A stretch of 64,000 nt of DNA from NCBI GenBank assembly GCA_963819635.1, contig CAWFWX010000003.1:744001-808000 (forward strand), in the 5' to 3' direction. This stretch comes from JACVRW01 sp963819635. GTDB taxonomy: Bacteria; Actinomycetota; Thermoleophilia; Solirubrobacterales; Thermoleophilaceae. Positions 52,313-63,297 of the stretch are shown here, one piece after another; positions within the stretch are counted from its first letter, which is position 1, and each line of letters begins with the position of its first letter. The notes under the pieces were generated by a model. That model saw only the letters and a list, made by a program, of their open reading frames with translations. It ran no database searches and was not told the DNA's origin. Both the position numbers and the translations under genes were made by a program.

Positions 52313-52549
52313 CTAGCGGTAGCGGTACTTGATCTTCCCGGCGGCGATCTCCTCGAGGGAGATCTTGAGGTAGTTCTTCGACCCGGTGTCCACCATGGGT
52401 GGCGGGTACTCGTCGAAGGTCCCCTCGCCGAGGTTGTGGTAGTAGGAGTTGATCTGCCGGGCACGCTTGGCGGACACGAGGACCACGGCGTAGTGGGAGT
52501 CGACCCTCTCGAGCAGCTTGTCTAGACGTGGCTTGATCACGGGGGACAC
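52313..52549 (-). CDS. rpoZ: RNA polymerase omega subunit
   Basis: A 78-residue omega subunit: PRLDKLLERVDSHYAVVLVSAKRARQINSYYHNLGEG matches the conserved RpoZ core. GTG 52549 lies 12 bases inside the gmk 3' end. It stabilises RNA polymerase assembly. Length is within the usual 60-110. Confidence 0.93.
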   Translation of the reverse strand: MSPVIKPRLDKLLERVDSHYAVVLVSAKRARQINSYYHNLGEGTFDEYPPPMVDTGSKNYLKISLEEIAAGKIKYRYR

Positions 52550-53085
52550 ATGGTAGCCGCCAGAGCCGCAAGCTCCGCCACCGCACGATCCAGGTCCTCG
52601 TTCACGATGTGGTGATCGAACTCGTCGCGCGCCTCCAGCTCGGTGCGCGCCGCGGCCAGCCGGCGCTCGATCTGCTCGGGGCTATCGGATCCGCGATCGG
52701 TCAGGCGCTCGACGAGCGCGTCGAATGACGGCGGCTCGATGAAGATCAGCGCGGCCTCGGGGAGCGTGTCGCGCACCTGGCGGGCGCCCTGGACGTCGAT
52801 CTCGAGCACGATCCCGCGGGCCGGCCGCTCCAGCTCGGTGCGCAGCGTCCCGTAGCTGTTGCCCGCGTAGACGGCGTGCTCGACGAACTCTCCGGCGGCC
52901 ACCCGGCGATCGAAGTCGTCCTTGCTCAGGAAGTGATAGTCGACCCCGTTGACCTCGCCCGGCCGCGGGTCGCGCGTGGTCGCGGAGACGGCCAGCTGGA
53001 GCCCCGGAACCCGCTCCAGGAGCCGCTTTATGAGCGTTCCCTTGCCGACGCCCGAGGGCCCCGTGATGACGAGGATCGGGGCTAT
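52537..53085 (-). CDS. gmk: Guanylate kinase (apparent ATA start)
   Basis: Guanylate kinase phosphorylates GMP to GDP. The P-loop is ITGPSGVGKGTLIKRLLERVPG; GMP-binding motifs are SATTRDPRPGEVNGVDYHFLS and GEFVEHAVYAGNSYGT; EIDVQGARQVR is also present. No ATG, GTG or TTG occurs in frame close upstream of the P-loop or before it. The natural family start falls on ATA 53085-53083, which overlaps the mihF TAG as ATAG. So it appears to use a non-standard start with termination-reinitiation. Length 182 residues from there fits the family. Confidence 0.9.
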   Translation of the reverse strand: MAPILVITGPSGVGKGTLIKRLLERVPGLQLAVSATTRDPRPGEVNGVDYHFLSKDDFDRRVAAGEFVEHAVYAGNSYGTLRTELERPARGIVLEIDVQGARQVRDTLPEAALIFIEPPSFDALVERLTDRGSDSPEQIERRLAAARTELEARDEFDHHIVNEDLDRAVAELAALAATMCPP

Positions 53086-53432
53086 CGGCGCAGGTACGAG
53101 ACGAGCTCGTTGCGCTGCCGCTCGGAGAGCCCGCCGATGGTCTTGCTGGGCGAGATGCGGCAGTGCGTGAGGATCCGATTCACCTTCACGCGCCCGTACT
53201 TCGGCACGGCCAGCAGCAGGTCGAAGACCTTGGCCGTGAGCACGTATTCCGGCGGATCGAGCAGCAGGCCGTGGATCTGGCTGCGGCCCGCCTTGAGGTC
53301 CCGCTTCAGCTTCGCCCGGCGCGTCCTGATCTCGTTTGCTCGCTGGAGGGCGTCCATCCTCTGGGTCAGAGAGCGTTCGGGAGCGAGGCCCGCGGAATGT
53401 CCTTTTGCGGGCGACTGGGGGGCGGCCGGCAT
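53082..53432 (-). CDS. mihF: Actinobacterial integration host factor (MihF-type)
   Basis: A 116-residue basic DNA-binding protein: ANEIRTRRAKLKRDLKAGRSQIHGLLLDPPEYVLTAKVFDLLLAVPKYGRVKVNRILTHCRISPSKTIGGLSERQRNELV. The helix-two-turn-helix core is complete; the first about 25 residues are low-complexity. mIHF bends DNA and is always just upstream of gmk in actinobacteria, as here. A TACTAT box at 53446-53441 would put the transcription start within a few bases of ATG 53432, suggesting a nearly leaderless mRNA. Confidence 0.95.
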   Translation of the reverse strand: MPAAPQSPAKGHSAGLAPERSLTQRMDALQRANEIRTRRAKLKRDLKAGRSQIHGLLLDPPEYVLTAKVFDLLLAVPKYGRVKVNRILTHCRISPSKTIGGLSERQRNELVSYLRR

Positions 53433-53605
53433 GGGCGGCGATAGTACACGCTGATCCGCTGCCGTCGAGGGTGGAAGCGCAAAAAATGCGCGAATTCATC
53501 TGGACCTCGACCTTAGCTTGAGGCTAGTTGGGGGTCCTTGAGCGTTTTTCGGGGAGTTTGCAGGGGTTTTGATCGGACCAATTCGACCGCTCAGGGCCAT
53601 GGGCC

Positions 53606-53627
53606 GAAAAGTTCCCGCATTCTGCGG
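53606..53627 (-). terminator. Candidate pyr operon terminator
   Basis: On the minus strand CCGCA (53627-53623) and TGCGG (53619-53615) form a 5-bp stem with a 3-base loop, followed by GAACUUUUC. It lies 33 bases beyond the pyrD stop. The short stem makes it weak. The rest of the 53433-53659 gap is AT-richer and holds the mihF promoter but no gene. Confidence 0.35.
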
Positions 53628-53659
53628 AGAAAGGCCGCGCCGGTGTCCCCCAAATGGGC

Positions 53660-54601
53660 TCAGCCGATCGTTGAGGCAGGTGCGGGTGCCTTACCGGTGA
53701 GGGACAGCTCCGCGAGCTCGGACGCGATGCGGCGGCCGGCCGCCGGGTCGCGGAAGCTCTCGGTGCCGACGGCGACCGCCGTCGCGCCGGAGTCGAGGAA
53801 ATCGCGAGCGTGGCGGCCGCCGGCGATGCCTCCCATGCCGATGACCGGGATCCTGACGCTTCCGGCGACGGCCGCGACCTGCTGCAGGGCGATCGCCCGG
53901 ATCGCCGGCCCGGAGACGCCCCCCGTCCTGCCGCCGAGCCATAGCTGACCGGTTTGCGGGTGAAGCGCCATGCCCTTGAGCGTGTTGATGAGCGACACGG
54001 CGTCCGCGCCGGCCTCCTGCGCGGCCACCGCCACGCCGGCCGGGTCAGGCGTGTTGGGCGCGAGCTTCACGATCACCGGCTTGTCCGTCTCCGGGCGCAC
54101 CCGCTCGACGGCCAGCGAGGTCTCGGCGGGATCGGCGCCCATGACGAGGCCGGTCTCGACGTTCGGGCACGAGACGTTCAGCTCGATCATCGCCACCTCG
54201 TCCCGCCGGCCGGCCGCCGCCACGAGCACTGCGAGCTCGTCGCGGCTGAAGCCCATCACCGAGACGACCAGCGGAATGCCCCCAACCCTCGAGGGGTCTG
54301 ACCCCTTGAGGGTTGCGGCGATCTCGGGAAGGTCGGTCTCGAGGAAGCGGTCGAGGCCCTTGTTGGGGAGCCCGATCGAGTTGATCAGCCCGGCGGGGGT
54401 CTCCCAGAGGCGCGGCGGCGGGTTCCCCTGGCGCGGGGCGAGGGTGATCGTCTTGGAGACGAAGGCGTCGAAGGGGAACCGCTCGAGCAGGGCGTCGCCG
54501 AAGGCGCGCCGCGCGGCGATGGCGTCGAAGGTGCCCGATCCGTTGAAGACCGGCCCGCGAAGCGGGACGCCGCAGAAGTCGATCGCGCGGCCCTCGCTCA
54601 A
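53660..54601 (-). CDS. pyrD: Dihydroorotate dehydrogenase, class 1B catalytic subunit
   Basis: A 313-residue FMN enzyme oxidising dihydroorotate to orotate. Active-site Cys in ELNVSCPNVETG; FMN contacts NGSGTFDA, VKLAPNTPD, GMGGIAGGRHARDFL, VAVGTESFRDP. The Cys base and the adjacent pyrK mark it as class 1B, NAD+-linked. TTG 54601 is the start, overlapping the pyrK stop as TTGA. The loop LKGSDPSRVGG comes from an in-frame copy of the GGGGTCTGACCCC element (54284-54314), absent from the family consensus. Confidence 0.95.
   Translation of the reverse strand: MSEGRAIDFCGVPLRGPVFNGSGTFDAIAARRAFGDALLERFPFDAFVSKTITLAPRQGNPPPRLWETPAGLINSIGLPNKGLDRFLETDLPEIAATLKGSDPSRVGGIPLVVSVMGFSRDELAVLVAAAGRRDEVAMIELNVSCPNVETGLVMGADPAETSLAVERVRPETDKPVIVKLAPNTPDPAGVAVAAQEAGADAVSLINTLKGMALHPQTGQLWLGGRTGGVSGPAIRAIALQQVAAVAGSVRIPVIGMGGIAGGRHARDFLDSGATAVAVGTESFRDPAAGRRIASELAELSLTGKAPAPASTIG
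54284..54314. repeat. 31-bp hairpin element with GGGGTCTGACCCC inside pyrD
   Basis: AACCCTCGAGGGGTC and GACCCCTTGAGGGTT pair at 14 of 15 positions around a single T. The core is the same 13-base element as in ftsK and between carA and carB; here flanking bases extend the palindrome. It is in frame and codes a surface-type loop of PyrD. Confidence 0.88.
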
Positions 54602-55439
54602 TGCCCCGCCCCCGCGACGAACGCCGTCTCCAGGATGCCGGCGTCGATGACCGGCCCATCCACGCAGAGGCGCACGTAACCGCTCGTGGTCGGAACGACG
54701 CATCCGAAGCAGGCGCCGAATCCGCACGCCATGCCGGACTCCATCGCGAGCTGGGCGGGAACATCGCGCTCCGCGCACAGCGCCCTGACCGCCTCGAGCA
54801 TCTGCGGCGGGCCGCAGGCGTAGACCGTGGCGACGGGGTCACCGTCCAGTTCGGCGGCGAGCAGTTCCGTCACGAGCGCCTGGCGACCAACCGAGCCATC
54901 GTCGGTGGCGACCTGCGGGCCCGGCCCGAAGAGCGCCGCGGCCTGTGCATGCACCGCGCTGCGGAAGCCGAGCAGGACGACGGGGTCGCCGGCCGACGAG
55001 TCGGCAGCGGCCTCCAGCTCCTCCAGCCAACACAGGAGCGGGGCTGCTCCGATACCGCCTCCGACCAGGACCGGCCGGCTGCCCTCCGCGGGCGGGCGGA
55101 AGCCCACGCCGAGGGGGCCCACGAGTGCGAGGCCGTCGTCCGGGCGGACCTCGGACAACCGCTCCGTCCCGGGCCCGACCGCCTCCAGGAGGAAGCTGAG
55201 GGCGAGCCCGTCGGACTCGACCACCGCGCGAGCGTAGGAGAACGCGCGCGGGAGATAGGGCCGCTCGTCGGCCTTCCCACCCCATCCGTTCGCGCAGGCG
55301 AGCATGTAGAACTGGCCCGGCCGCGGGTCGGGCGGCCCGAAGCGGTCCAGTGCGGTGATCAGGTCGTACCCGCCGAGCCGCTCCACCCCGGACACAGTCG
55401 CGACGCGCCGCTCCGGGGGTGCCAGCGTGCGCGGCTCGC

Positions 55440-55443
<4 letters not shown>
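54598..55443 (-). CDS. pyrK: Dihydroorotate dehydrogenase electron transfer subunit
   Basis: A 281-residue FAD/[2Fe-2S] protein that passes electrons from PyrD to NAD+. The FAD domain has FYMLACAN and YLPRAFSYARA; the NAD domain has VLVGGGIGAAPLLCWLEEL and VYACGPPQMLEAV. The cluster cysteines are in ESGMACGFGACFGCVVP and YVRLCVDGPV. TTG 55443 overlaps the carB stop (TTGA). With pyrD it forms the heterotetrameric class 1B enzyme. Confidence 0.94.
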
Positions 55444-58568
<3,125 letters not shown>

Positions 58569-58571
58569 TAA

Positions 58572-58616
58572 GGGGTCAGACCCCCTAAGCGCGCCCGACT
58601 CAAGGGGTCTGACCCC
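58572..58616. repeat. Inverted pair of GGGGTC elements between carA and carB
   Basis: AGGGGTCAGACCCC (core 58572-58584) and GGGGTCTGACCCC (58604-58616) stand in opposite orientation, separated by 19 bases, and fill the whole 49-base carA-carB spacer. Almost every other pair in this operon overlaps by 4 bases, so the element pair accounts for the only real gap inside it. Each copy can fold alone, or the two can pair with each other. Confidence 0.9.
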
Positions 58617-58617
58617 T

Positions 58618-59733
58618 TCACGCGACCAGCCTCTCGAGGAAGCGGTCGAACAGGTGCAGGGCGTCGTGCGGCCCCGGACCGGCCTCCGGGTGGTACTGGA
58701 CGGTCGAGGCGGGCACGTCGCGGAGCACCAGCCCCTCCACGGTGCGGTCGTAGAGGTTCAGCTGCTGGAGCTCGGCAACGCCGAAGTCGGTGTCCCATTT
58801 GACCGGCTCGTCGGTGTCAATCGTCCGCTGGCCGCCGGGCCCGAGCACCGCGAAGCCGTGGTTCTGCGAGGTGATCTCGATCTTGCCCGTCTCGAGGTCC
58901 TTCACGGGATGGTTCGCCCCGCGGTGGCCGAACCGGAGCTTGAAGGTGTCGAGACCGACCGCCCGGCAGAGCAGCTGGTGGCCGAGGCAGATGCCCCAGA
59001 CCGGGACCTTCCCGACGACGCCCCTGACGTTCTGGACCACGTAGTCGAGCGCGGCCGGGTCGCCGGGGCCGTTGGCGAGGAAGACGGCATCCGGATTCCG
59101 CGCGAGCAGCTCGTCCGCTGTCGTGGTGCACGGATGGAGCTCGAGATGCACGCCCCGGTCGCGCAGGTTGCGGACGATCGAGTCCTTGATGCCCGTGTCG
59201 ATGGCGATCACCCGCGGGCCGTCGCCCTCGAGGATGACCGGCTCGGCCGGCGTGACCTCGCGGGCGAGGTCGGCGCCGGTCATGGACGGCTCGGCGAGGA
59301 CCCGCTCGAGGGCCTCGGATTCGGGCACGTCGGCCGCGAAGGTGCCGCCGCGCATCGCACCCTTGTCGCGGATGTGCCGCACGAGCGCGCGCGTGTCGAC
59401 GCCGGTCAGGGCGGGGATGCCGCAGTCGGCCAGCCAGGTGAGCCAGCCGCCCTCGGCACGGGCCGCGTCCTCGCGGTCGACGCCCTCGCGCATGATCACC
59501 GCGCGCGCGTGGATGCGGTCCGATTCCATGTGCACCCGCGCGACCCCGTAGTTGCCGATCAGCGGGTAGGTGAAGACGATGATCTGGCCGGCGTAGCTCG
59601 GGTCGGTGACCGCCTCCTGGTAGCCGGACATCGACGTGTTGAAGACGACCTCGCCGGTGCCCACGACCGGCGCGCCGGCGGACTCGCCGTCGAAGCGGGT
59701 GCCGTCCTCGAGGAGGAGATACGCCTCCGTCAT
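58618..59733 (-). CDS. carA: Carbamoyl phosphate synthase small (glutaminase) subunit
   Basis: A 371-residue class I glutamine amidotransferase supplying ammonia to CarB. The nucleophile is Cys249 in WGICLGHQLLCRAVG; His and Glu are in VQYHPEAGPGPHDA. The N-terminal CPSase_sm_chain domain has FNTSMSGYQEAVTDPSYAGQII. ATG 59733 overlaps the pyrC stop (ATGA). Upstream reading is open into pyrC only because of an apparent extra base there. Confidence 0.97.
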   Translation of the reverse strand: MTEAYLLLEDGTRFDGESAGAPVVGTGEVVFNTSMSGYQEAVTDPSYAGQIIVFTYPLIGNYGVARVHMESDRIHARAVIMREGVDREDAARAEGGWLTWLADCGIPALTGVDTRALVRHIRDKGAMRGGTFAADVPESEALERVLAEPSMTGADLAREVTPAEPVILEGDGPRVIAIDTGIKDSIVRNLRDRGVHLELHPCTTTADELLARNPDAVFLANGPGDPAALDYVVQNVRGVVGKVPVWGICLGHQLLCRAVGLDTFKLRFGHRGANHPVKDLETGKIEITSQNHGFAVLGPGGQRTIDTDEPVKWDTDFGVAELQQLNLYDRTVEGLVLRDVPASTVQYHPEAGPGPHDALHLFDRFLERLVA

Positions 59734-61110
59734 GCGACGGCGCCCAGCGCGAAGCTGCGCTCGCGGTAGGCCACGGCTCCGTCGGCGATCGTCATCCGGA
59801 CGCGGCCGGTCAGGCGCTTTCCGGCGAACGCGCAGTTGGTGGAGCGGCTCTCGTAGCCCGCCTCGCCCACGTCCCAGTCCGCCTCCAGGTCCACGAGGCA
59901 GAGGTTTGCAGGCGCTCCCGGCCTGAGCGTCGGGACCACCAGGCCGAACGGCTCGCCGCCCGCGGTCATCCGCTCCACCAGGAGCGACAGCTCGATCTCG
60001 CCCGGCAGCACGAGCCCGGTGTGGAGCGCGGCGAAGGCCGTCTCCAGGCCGGTCACCCCCATCGGGGCCAGCTCGAAGGGCTGCTCCTTCTCCTCGCGCG
60101 CGTGCGGGGCGTGGTCCGTGGCGATGCAGTCGATGGCGCCGGAGCGCAGGGCCTCGACGAGCGCGCGCCGGTCCGCCTCCGAGCGGAGCGGCGGGTTCAT
60201 CTTCATGTTCGTGTCGAGCGTCCGCACCGCCTCGTCGGTCAGCAGCAGGTGGTGGGGCGTCGCCTCGCAGGTGACCTGAGCGCCGGCGCGCCTTCGCCCG
60301 CTCGAGCGCGTCGACCGTCTCGCGCGCGGACACGTGCTGGACGTGGATGCGGCCGTCCTCGTACAGCGCCAGCGCGCAGTCGCGCGCGACCATCGAGGAC
60401 TCCGACACCGCGGGGATCCCGGCCACGCCGAGCTGAGCCGAGACCTCGCCCTCGTGCATGGCGCCGCCGGCCGACAGCGACGGGTCCTCCTCGTGGAGCG
60501 CGAGCACCCGGCCCGCGAGGCGCTGGTACTGGAGCGCCTGGCGCATCACGCCGGCCGAGCGCACCGGCAGCCCGTCGTCCGTGAAGGCGGCCGCCCCCAC
60601 GTCCGCCAGCTCGGCCATCTCGGTGAGCCGCTCGCCCTCCTGCCCGACCGTGATCGCCGCCAGGAAGCCGGTGGGGATGCGCGCCTCGGCGCGGGCGCGC
60701 TCGCGCAGCGAGCGAAGGACAGGCGCCGAGTCGACCACCGGATCGGTGTTCGGCTGCGCCAGGATCGCGCAGAACCCGCCCGCGGCCGCCGCGCGCGTGC
60801 CCGAGTCGATGTCCTCCTCGTCCTCGCGCCCCGGCGTCCGGAGGTGCACGTGAGGATCGACGAACCCGGGGAAGGCGTGGAGCCCCTCGGCCTCGACCAC
60901 CTCCGCGCCGTCCGGCGCCTCGAGCGTGGCGCTGATCTCGGCGATGCGCCCGTCGCGCACGAGCACGTCGCTCACCCCGTTGAGGCCGGAGCGCGGATCG
61001 AGCAGGCGCGCCCCGCGTACGAGCACGGTCGCGGGCGGCGAGCTCGCGCAGTCGAGCTCGACAGCGGGCCTGTGTCCGGAGCCGTTCGTGGGAGCCGCCG
61101 AGGCGCTCAT
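59730..61110 (-). CDS. pyrC: Dihydroorotase (apparent +1 frameshift)
   Basis: PyrC closes carbamoyl-aspartate to dihydroorotate. The N-terminal part from ATG 61110 has the zinc motif FPGFVDPHVHLRTPGRED, SGTRAAAAGGFCAILAQPNT and IHVQHVSARETVDALERAKAR. At 60281-60292 (GC run) one extra base shifts the frame. Removing it continues as GAQVTCEATPHHLLLTDEAV and then PPLRSEADRR, IDCIATDHAPHAREEK and the family C-terminus ending at 59730. The total, 1381 bases, is one more than a multiple of three. An essential enzyme with a lone insertion suggests sequence error more than real loss. Corrected length about 459 residues; type I (class with long N-terminus). Confidence 0.9.
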
Positions 61111-62058
61111 GCGGGCTGGGGCTCCGTCTCGGCGCCCTCGCGCACCCCGCCGGGCGCCCCGCGTCCCGCCAGCAGCTCGTACAGGACCGCCATCCTCACG
61201 ACGACCCCGGACTCGACCTGCTCCGCGATCAGCGCCTGTGGCGAGTCGATCACCTCGGCGGCGAGCTCGACGCCGCGGTTCACCGGGCCCGGGTGCATGA
61301 GCAGCTGGGTGGGGCCGAGCCGGCGCCCGTCGATCTGGTAGCGCGCCGCGTACTCGCGCAGCGACGGGACGAACGACCCGCTCATGCGCTCGCGCTGCAT
61401 CCGCAGGGCGTAGACGACGTCGGCCGAGCCGAGCTCGTCGAGCGTGTAGCGCACCGCGCACCCGAGCGACTCGATCCCGCGCGGGATCAGCGTGGGCGGG
61501 TCCGCAGACGGTCACCTCGCACCCCATCCGCGTGAAGGCGAGGATGTTGGAGCGGGCCACCCGGCTGTGGAGCACGTCGCCCACGATCCAGACCTTCAGG
61601 CCCTCGAGCGCCCCGGCGCGGCGCTTCAGCGTGTAGAGGTCGAGCAGCGCCTGGGTCGGGTGCTCGTGCTTTCCGTCGCCCGCGTTGATGACCGCGGCGG
61701 AGGTCCAGCGCGCCACCAATCCCGCCGCGCCCGCGTGCGGCGAGCGGATGATGATCGCGGCCGGGTCGTACGCGGAGAGCGTCTGCACTGTGTCCTTCAG
61801 CGACTCGCCCTTCTCGACCGCGGACCCCGCCGCCTTCAGCGTGATGAGGTCGGCGCTGAGCCGCTTCGCCGCGAGCTCGAAGGAGGACTGCGTGCGCGTC
61901 GAGGCCTCGTAGAAGAGGTTGATGACGGTGCGGCCGCGCAGCGTCGGGACCTTCTTGATCTCGCGTCCCGAGACCTCCGCGAAGCTCTCGGCGCGCCCGA
62001 GGATGCGCTCGATGTCGTCGCGCGAGAGGTCGTCGACGGACAGCAGGTGCGGGTGCAT
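61107..62058 (-). CDS. pyrB: Aspartate carbamoyltransferase catalytic chain (apparent +1 frameshift)
   Basis: PyrB joins carbamoyl phosphate and aspartate. The first 190 residues from ATG 62058 have the carbamoyl phosphate motif ASTRTQSSFELAAKRL and INAGDGKHEHPTQALLDLYTL. An extra G in GGGCGGG at 61494-61500 shifts the frame at MGCEVTVCG; removing it gives PPTLIPRGIE and the second domain with VYALRMQRERM, MHPGPVNRGVEL and ESGVVVRMAVLYELL. Span 952 bases, one more than a multiple of three. Overlaps pyrC (ATGA) and touches the pyrR stop (TGATG). Corrected length about 316 residues. Confidence 0.92.
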
Positions 62059-62615
62059 CAGATCGTCTCCTCCAGCTGGGCGGCGGCGTCGATCGCCACC
62101 TCGTCGATCCCGTCTATCTCCTCGACCCGCACGTTGACCCGCTCGCCGCGGGCGGTCGGCAGGTTCTTGCCGACGTAGTCCGGCCGGATCGGCAGCTCGC
62201 GGTGGCCGCGGTCCGCAAGCACCGCCAGCTGGACACGGCTCGGGCGGCCGTAGTCGAAGAGTGCGTCTATCGCGGCGCGCACGGTGCGGCCGGTGTAGAG
62301 CACGTCGTCGACCAGGACGACGGTGGTGTCCGCCACCGGGAAGTCGATGTGCGTCGAGTGGACGACGGGCTGGTAGTCCGCGCCGCGGATGCCCACGTCG
62401 TCGCGGTAGAAGCTGATGTCGATGTCGCCGAGCGGCACGGGCTCGCCGACGAGCTCCGCCACCAGGTCGCGCAGCCGCGCGGCCAGGACCGCGCCGCGAC
62501 GGTGAATGCCCACGACCGCGACGCCCTCGTCCCCTGTCTTCTCGACGATCTCGTGTGCGATTCGCACCAGCGTGCGCCGCACGTCATCACGGTCCAGGAC
62601 CGTCTTCTCGCTCAC
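62058..62615 (-). CDS. pyrR: PyrR pyrimidine operon regulator/uracil phosphoribosyltransferase
   Basis: A 185-residue PRTase-fold RNA-binding regulator. The PRPP loop is VVLVDDVLYTGRTVRAAID; other signatures are VVGIHRRGAVLAARL, DISFYRDDVG and VQLAVLADRGHRELPI. With UMP bound it represses pyr genes via an RNA stem-loop. GTG 62615 follows GGAAGGGG; the frame is open slightly upstream. A matching RNA site lies at 62632-62645, directly before that Shine-Dalgarno. Confidence 0.96.
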   Translation of the reverse strand: MSEKTVLDRDDVRRTLVRIAHEIVEKTGDEGVAVVGIHRRGAVLAARLRDLVAELVGEPVPLGDIDISFYRDDVGIRGADYQPVVHSTHIDFPVADTTVVLVDDVLYTGRTVRAAIDALFDYGRPSRVQLAVLADRGHRELPIRPDYVGKNLPTARGERVNVRVEEIDGIDEVAIDAAAQLEETI

Positions 62616-62631
62616 TTCACCGCCCCTTCCT

Positions 62632-62645
62632 GGCCTCACCGGACC
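62632..62645 (-). promoter_or_regulatory. PyrR-binding RNA hairpin ahead of pyrR
   Basis: The minus-strand RNA reads GGUCCGGUGAGGCC, which fits the PyrR site consensus ARUCCNGNGAGGYU at 12 of 14 positions. The two differences, the first and last bases, change together from A-U to G-C and keep the pair. It ends two bases before the GGAAGGGG Shine-Dalgarno (62630-62623) of pyrR, so bound PyrR would block translation, as proposed for mycobacteria. No terminator follows. Confidence 0.75.
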
Positions 62646-62733
62646 GGGTTAAAGGAACCGCGGCGAGACTAGCACCCGGGGTCGGACGCCTTCTTAGTGA
62701 CACGCTAAGAGAACACCGCTACTGTGGGTCCAG

Positions 62734-63030
62734 ATGACCCCCGAGCGCTCACAGGCATACGGCCGGCTCATGAAGGTCGTCTCCGCCACCGGCGAGGGCG
62801 CCCTCGAGCCCGCCGAGCAGGCGATCGTCCGCGAGGCCGGCGACGCCATGTTCTTCTGCGAGGACATCGCGCTCGACGACGATGCGCGCGACTCCCTGGC
62901 GCGCGTGAGCGACCTCGCGGGCGAGCTGGTCGGCGCCGAGCGCTGGGACCCCGAGCTCGCCGAGCAGGTGCTCCAGGATCTCGAGGCCTGCGGGCCTCCG
63001 CAGCTGGTGCGCCTCGGCCACTCTCACTGA
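62734..63030 (+). CDS. Acidic helical hypothetical protein
   Basis: A 98-residue protein from ATG 62734, strongly acidic and helical (EPAEQAIVREAGDAMFFCEDIALDDDARDSLARVSDLAGELV). No known domain is recognised. A TACTGT box at 62720-62725 would place the transcript start almost at the ATG. It is divergent from pyrR; a TCTTAG/CTAAGA dyad (62692-62710) lies between them. Function unknown. Confidence 0.7.
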   Translation: MTPERSQAYGRLMKVVSATGEGALEPAEQAIVREAGDAMFFCEDIALDDDARDSLARVSDLAGELVGAERWDPELAEQVLQDLEACGPPQLVRLGHSH

Positions 63031-63086
63031 TCGCGACGTCTGTTACAGACGTTTAGCGTCCACCGGACACGGAAAATTGCCGGGGG

Positions 63087-63290
63087 ATGGACACTTTGGG
63101 GTACGCCGTGTGTGAACAGTGCGCATTTCTGCGCGCCTTCGGACGCACGGCCTCAGGCACCCAGGCGCCCAAGCGCTGCCCCGCATGCGGCCACCCCATC
63201 CAGGTGCACGGCCGCCGCGAGCGCTTTCCGTCGGCGTACGTGAGCCGGACCTCGCGCAAGCTGCACGGCACGCCCCCGCTGACGACCTGA
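63087..63290 (+). CDS. Small zinc-ribbon protein
   Basis: A 67-residue protein with two CxxC knuckles (Cys9-Glu-Gln-Cys12 in AVCEQCAFL, and Cys31-Pro-Ala-Cys34 in RCPACGHP), a typical single zinc ribbon, followed by a basic tail (RRERFPSAYVSRTSRKL). Probably binds nucleic acid or a protein partner. ATG 63087. Function unknown. Confidence 0.75.
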   Translation: MDTLGYAVCEQCAFLRAFGRTASGTQAPKRCPACGHPIQVHGRRERFPSAYVSRTSRKLHGTPPLTT

Positions 63291-63297
63291 CGGCCTC

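Noticed and set aside
53433..53659. Small RNA or tRNA in the longest gene-free gap
   Set aside because: No cloverleaf or strong long-range pairing is seen; the content is explained by a possible pyr terminator, a short GCGCA-A5-TGCGC hairpin and the mihF promoter region.
58618..62058. One open frame reading PyrB-PyrC-CarA like a CAD polyprotein
   Set aside because: The second halves of PyrB and PyrC are in other frames; the open frame passes through Arg-rich nonsense and results from two extra bases plus ATGA overlaps.
62692..62710. TCTTAG/CTAAGA dyad between pyrR and the divergent gene as a firm operator
   Set aside because: Only 6-bp arms with a 7-base gap and no known matching regulator; kept only as a remark under the divergent gene.
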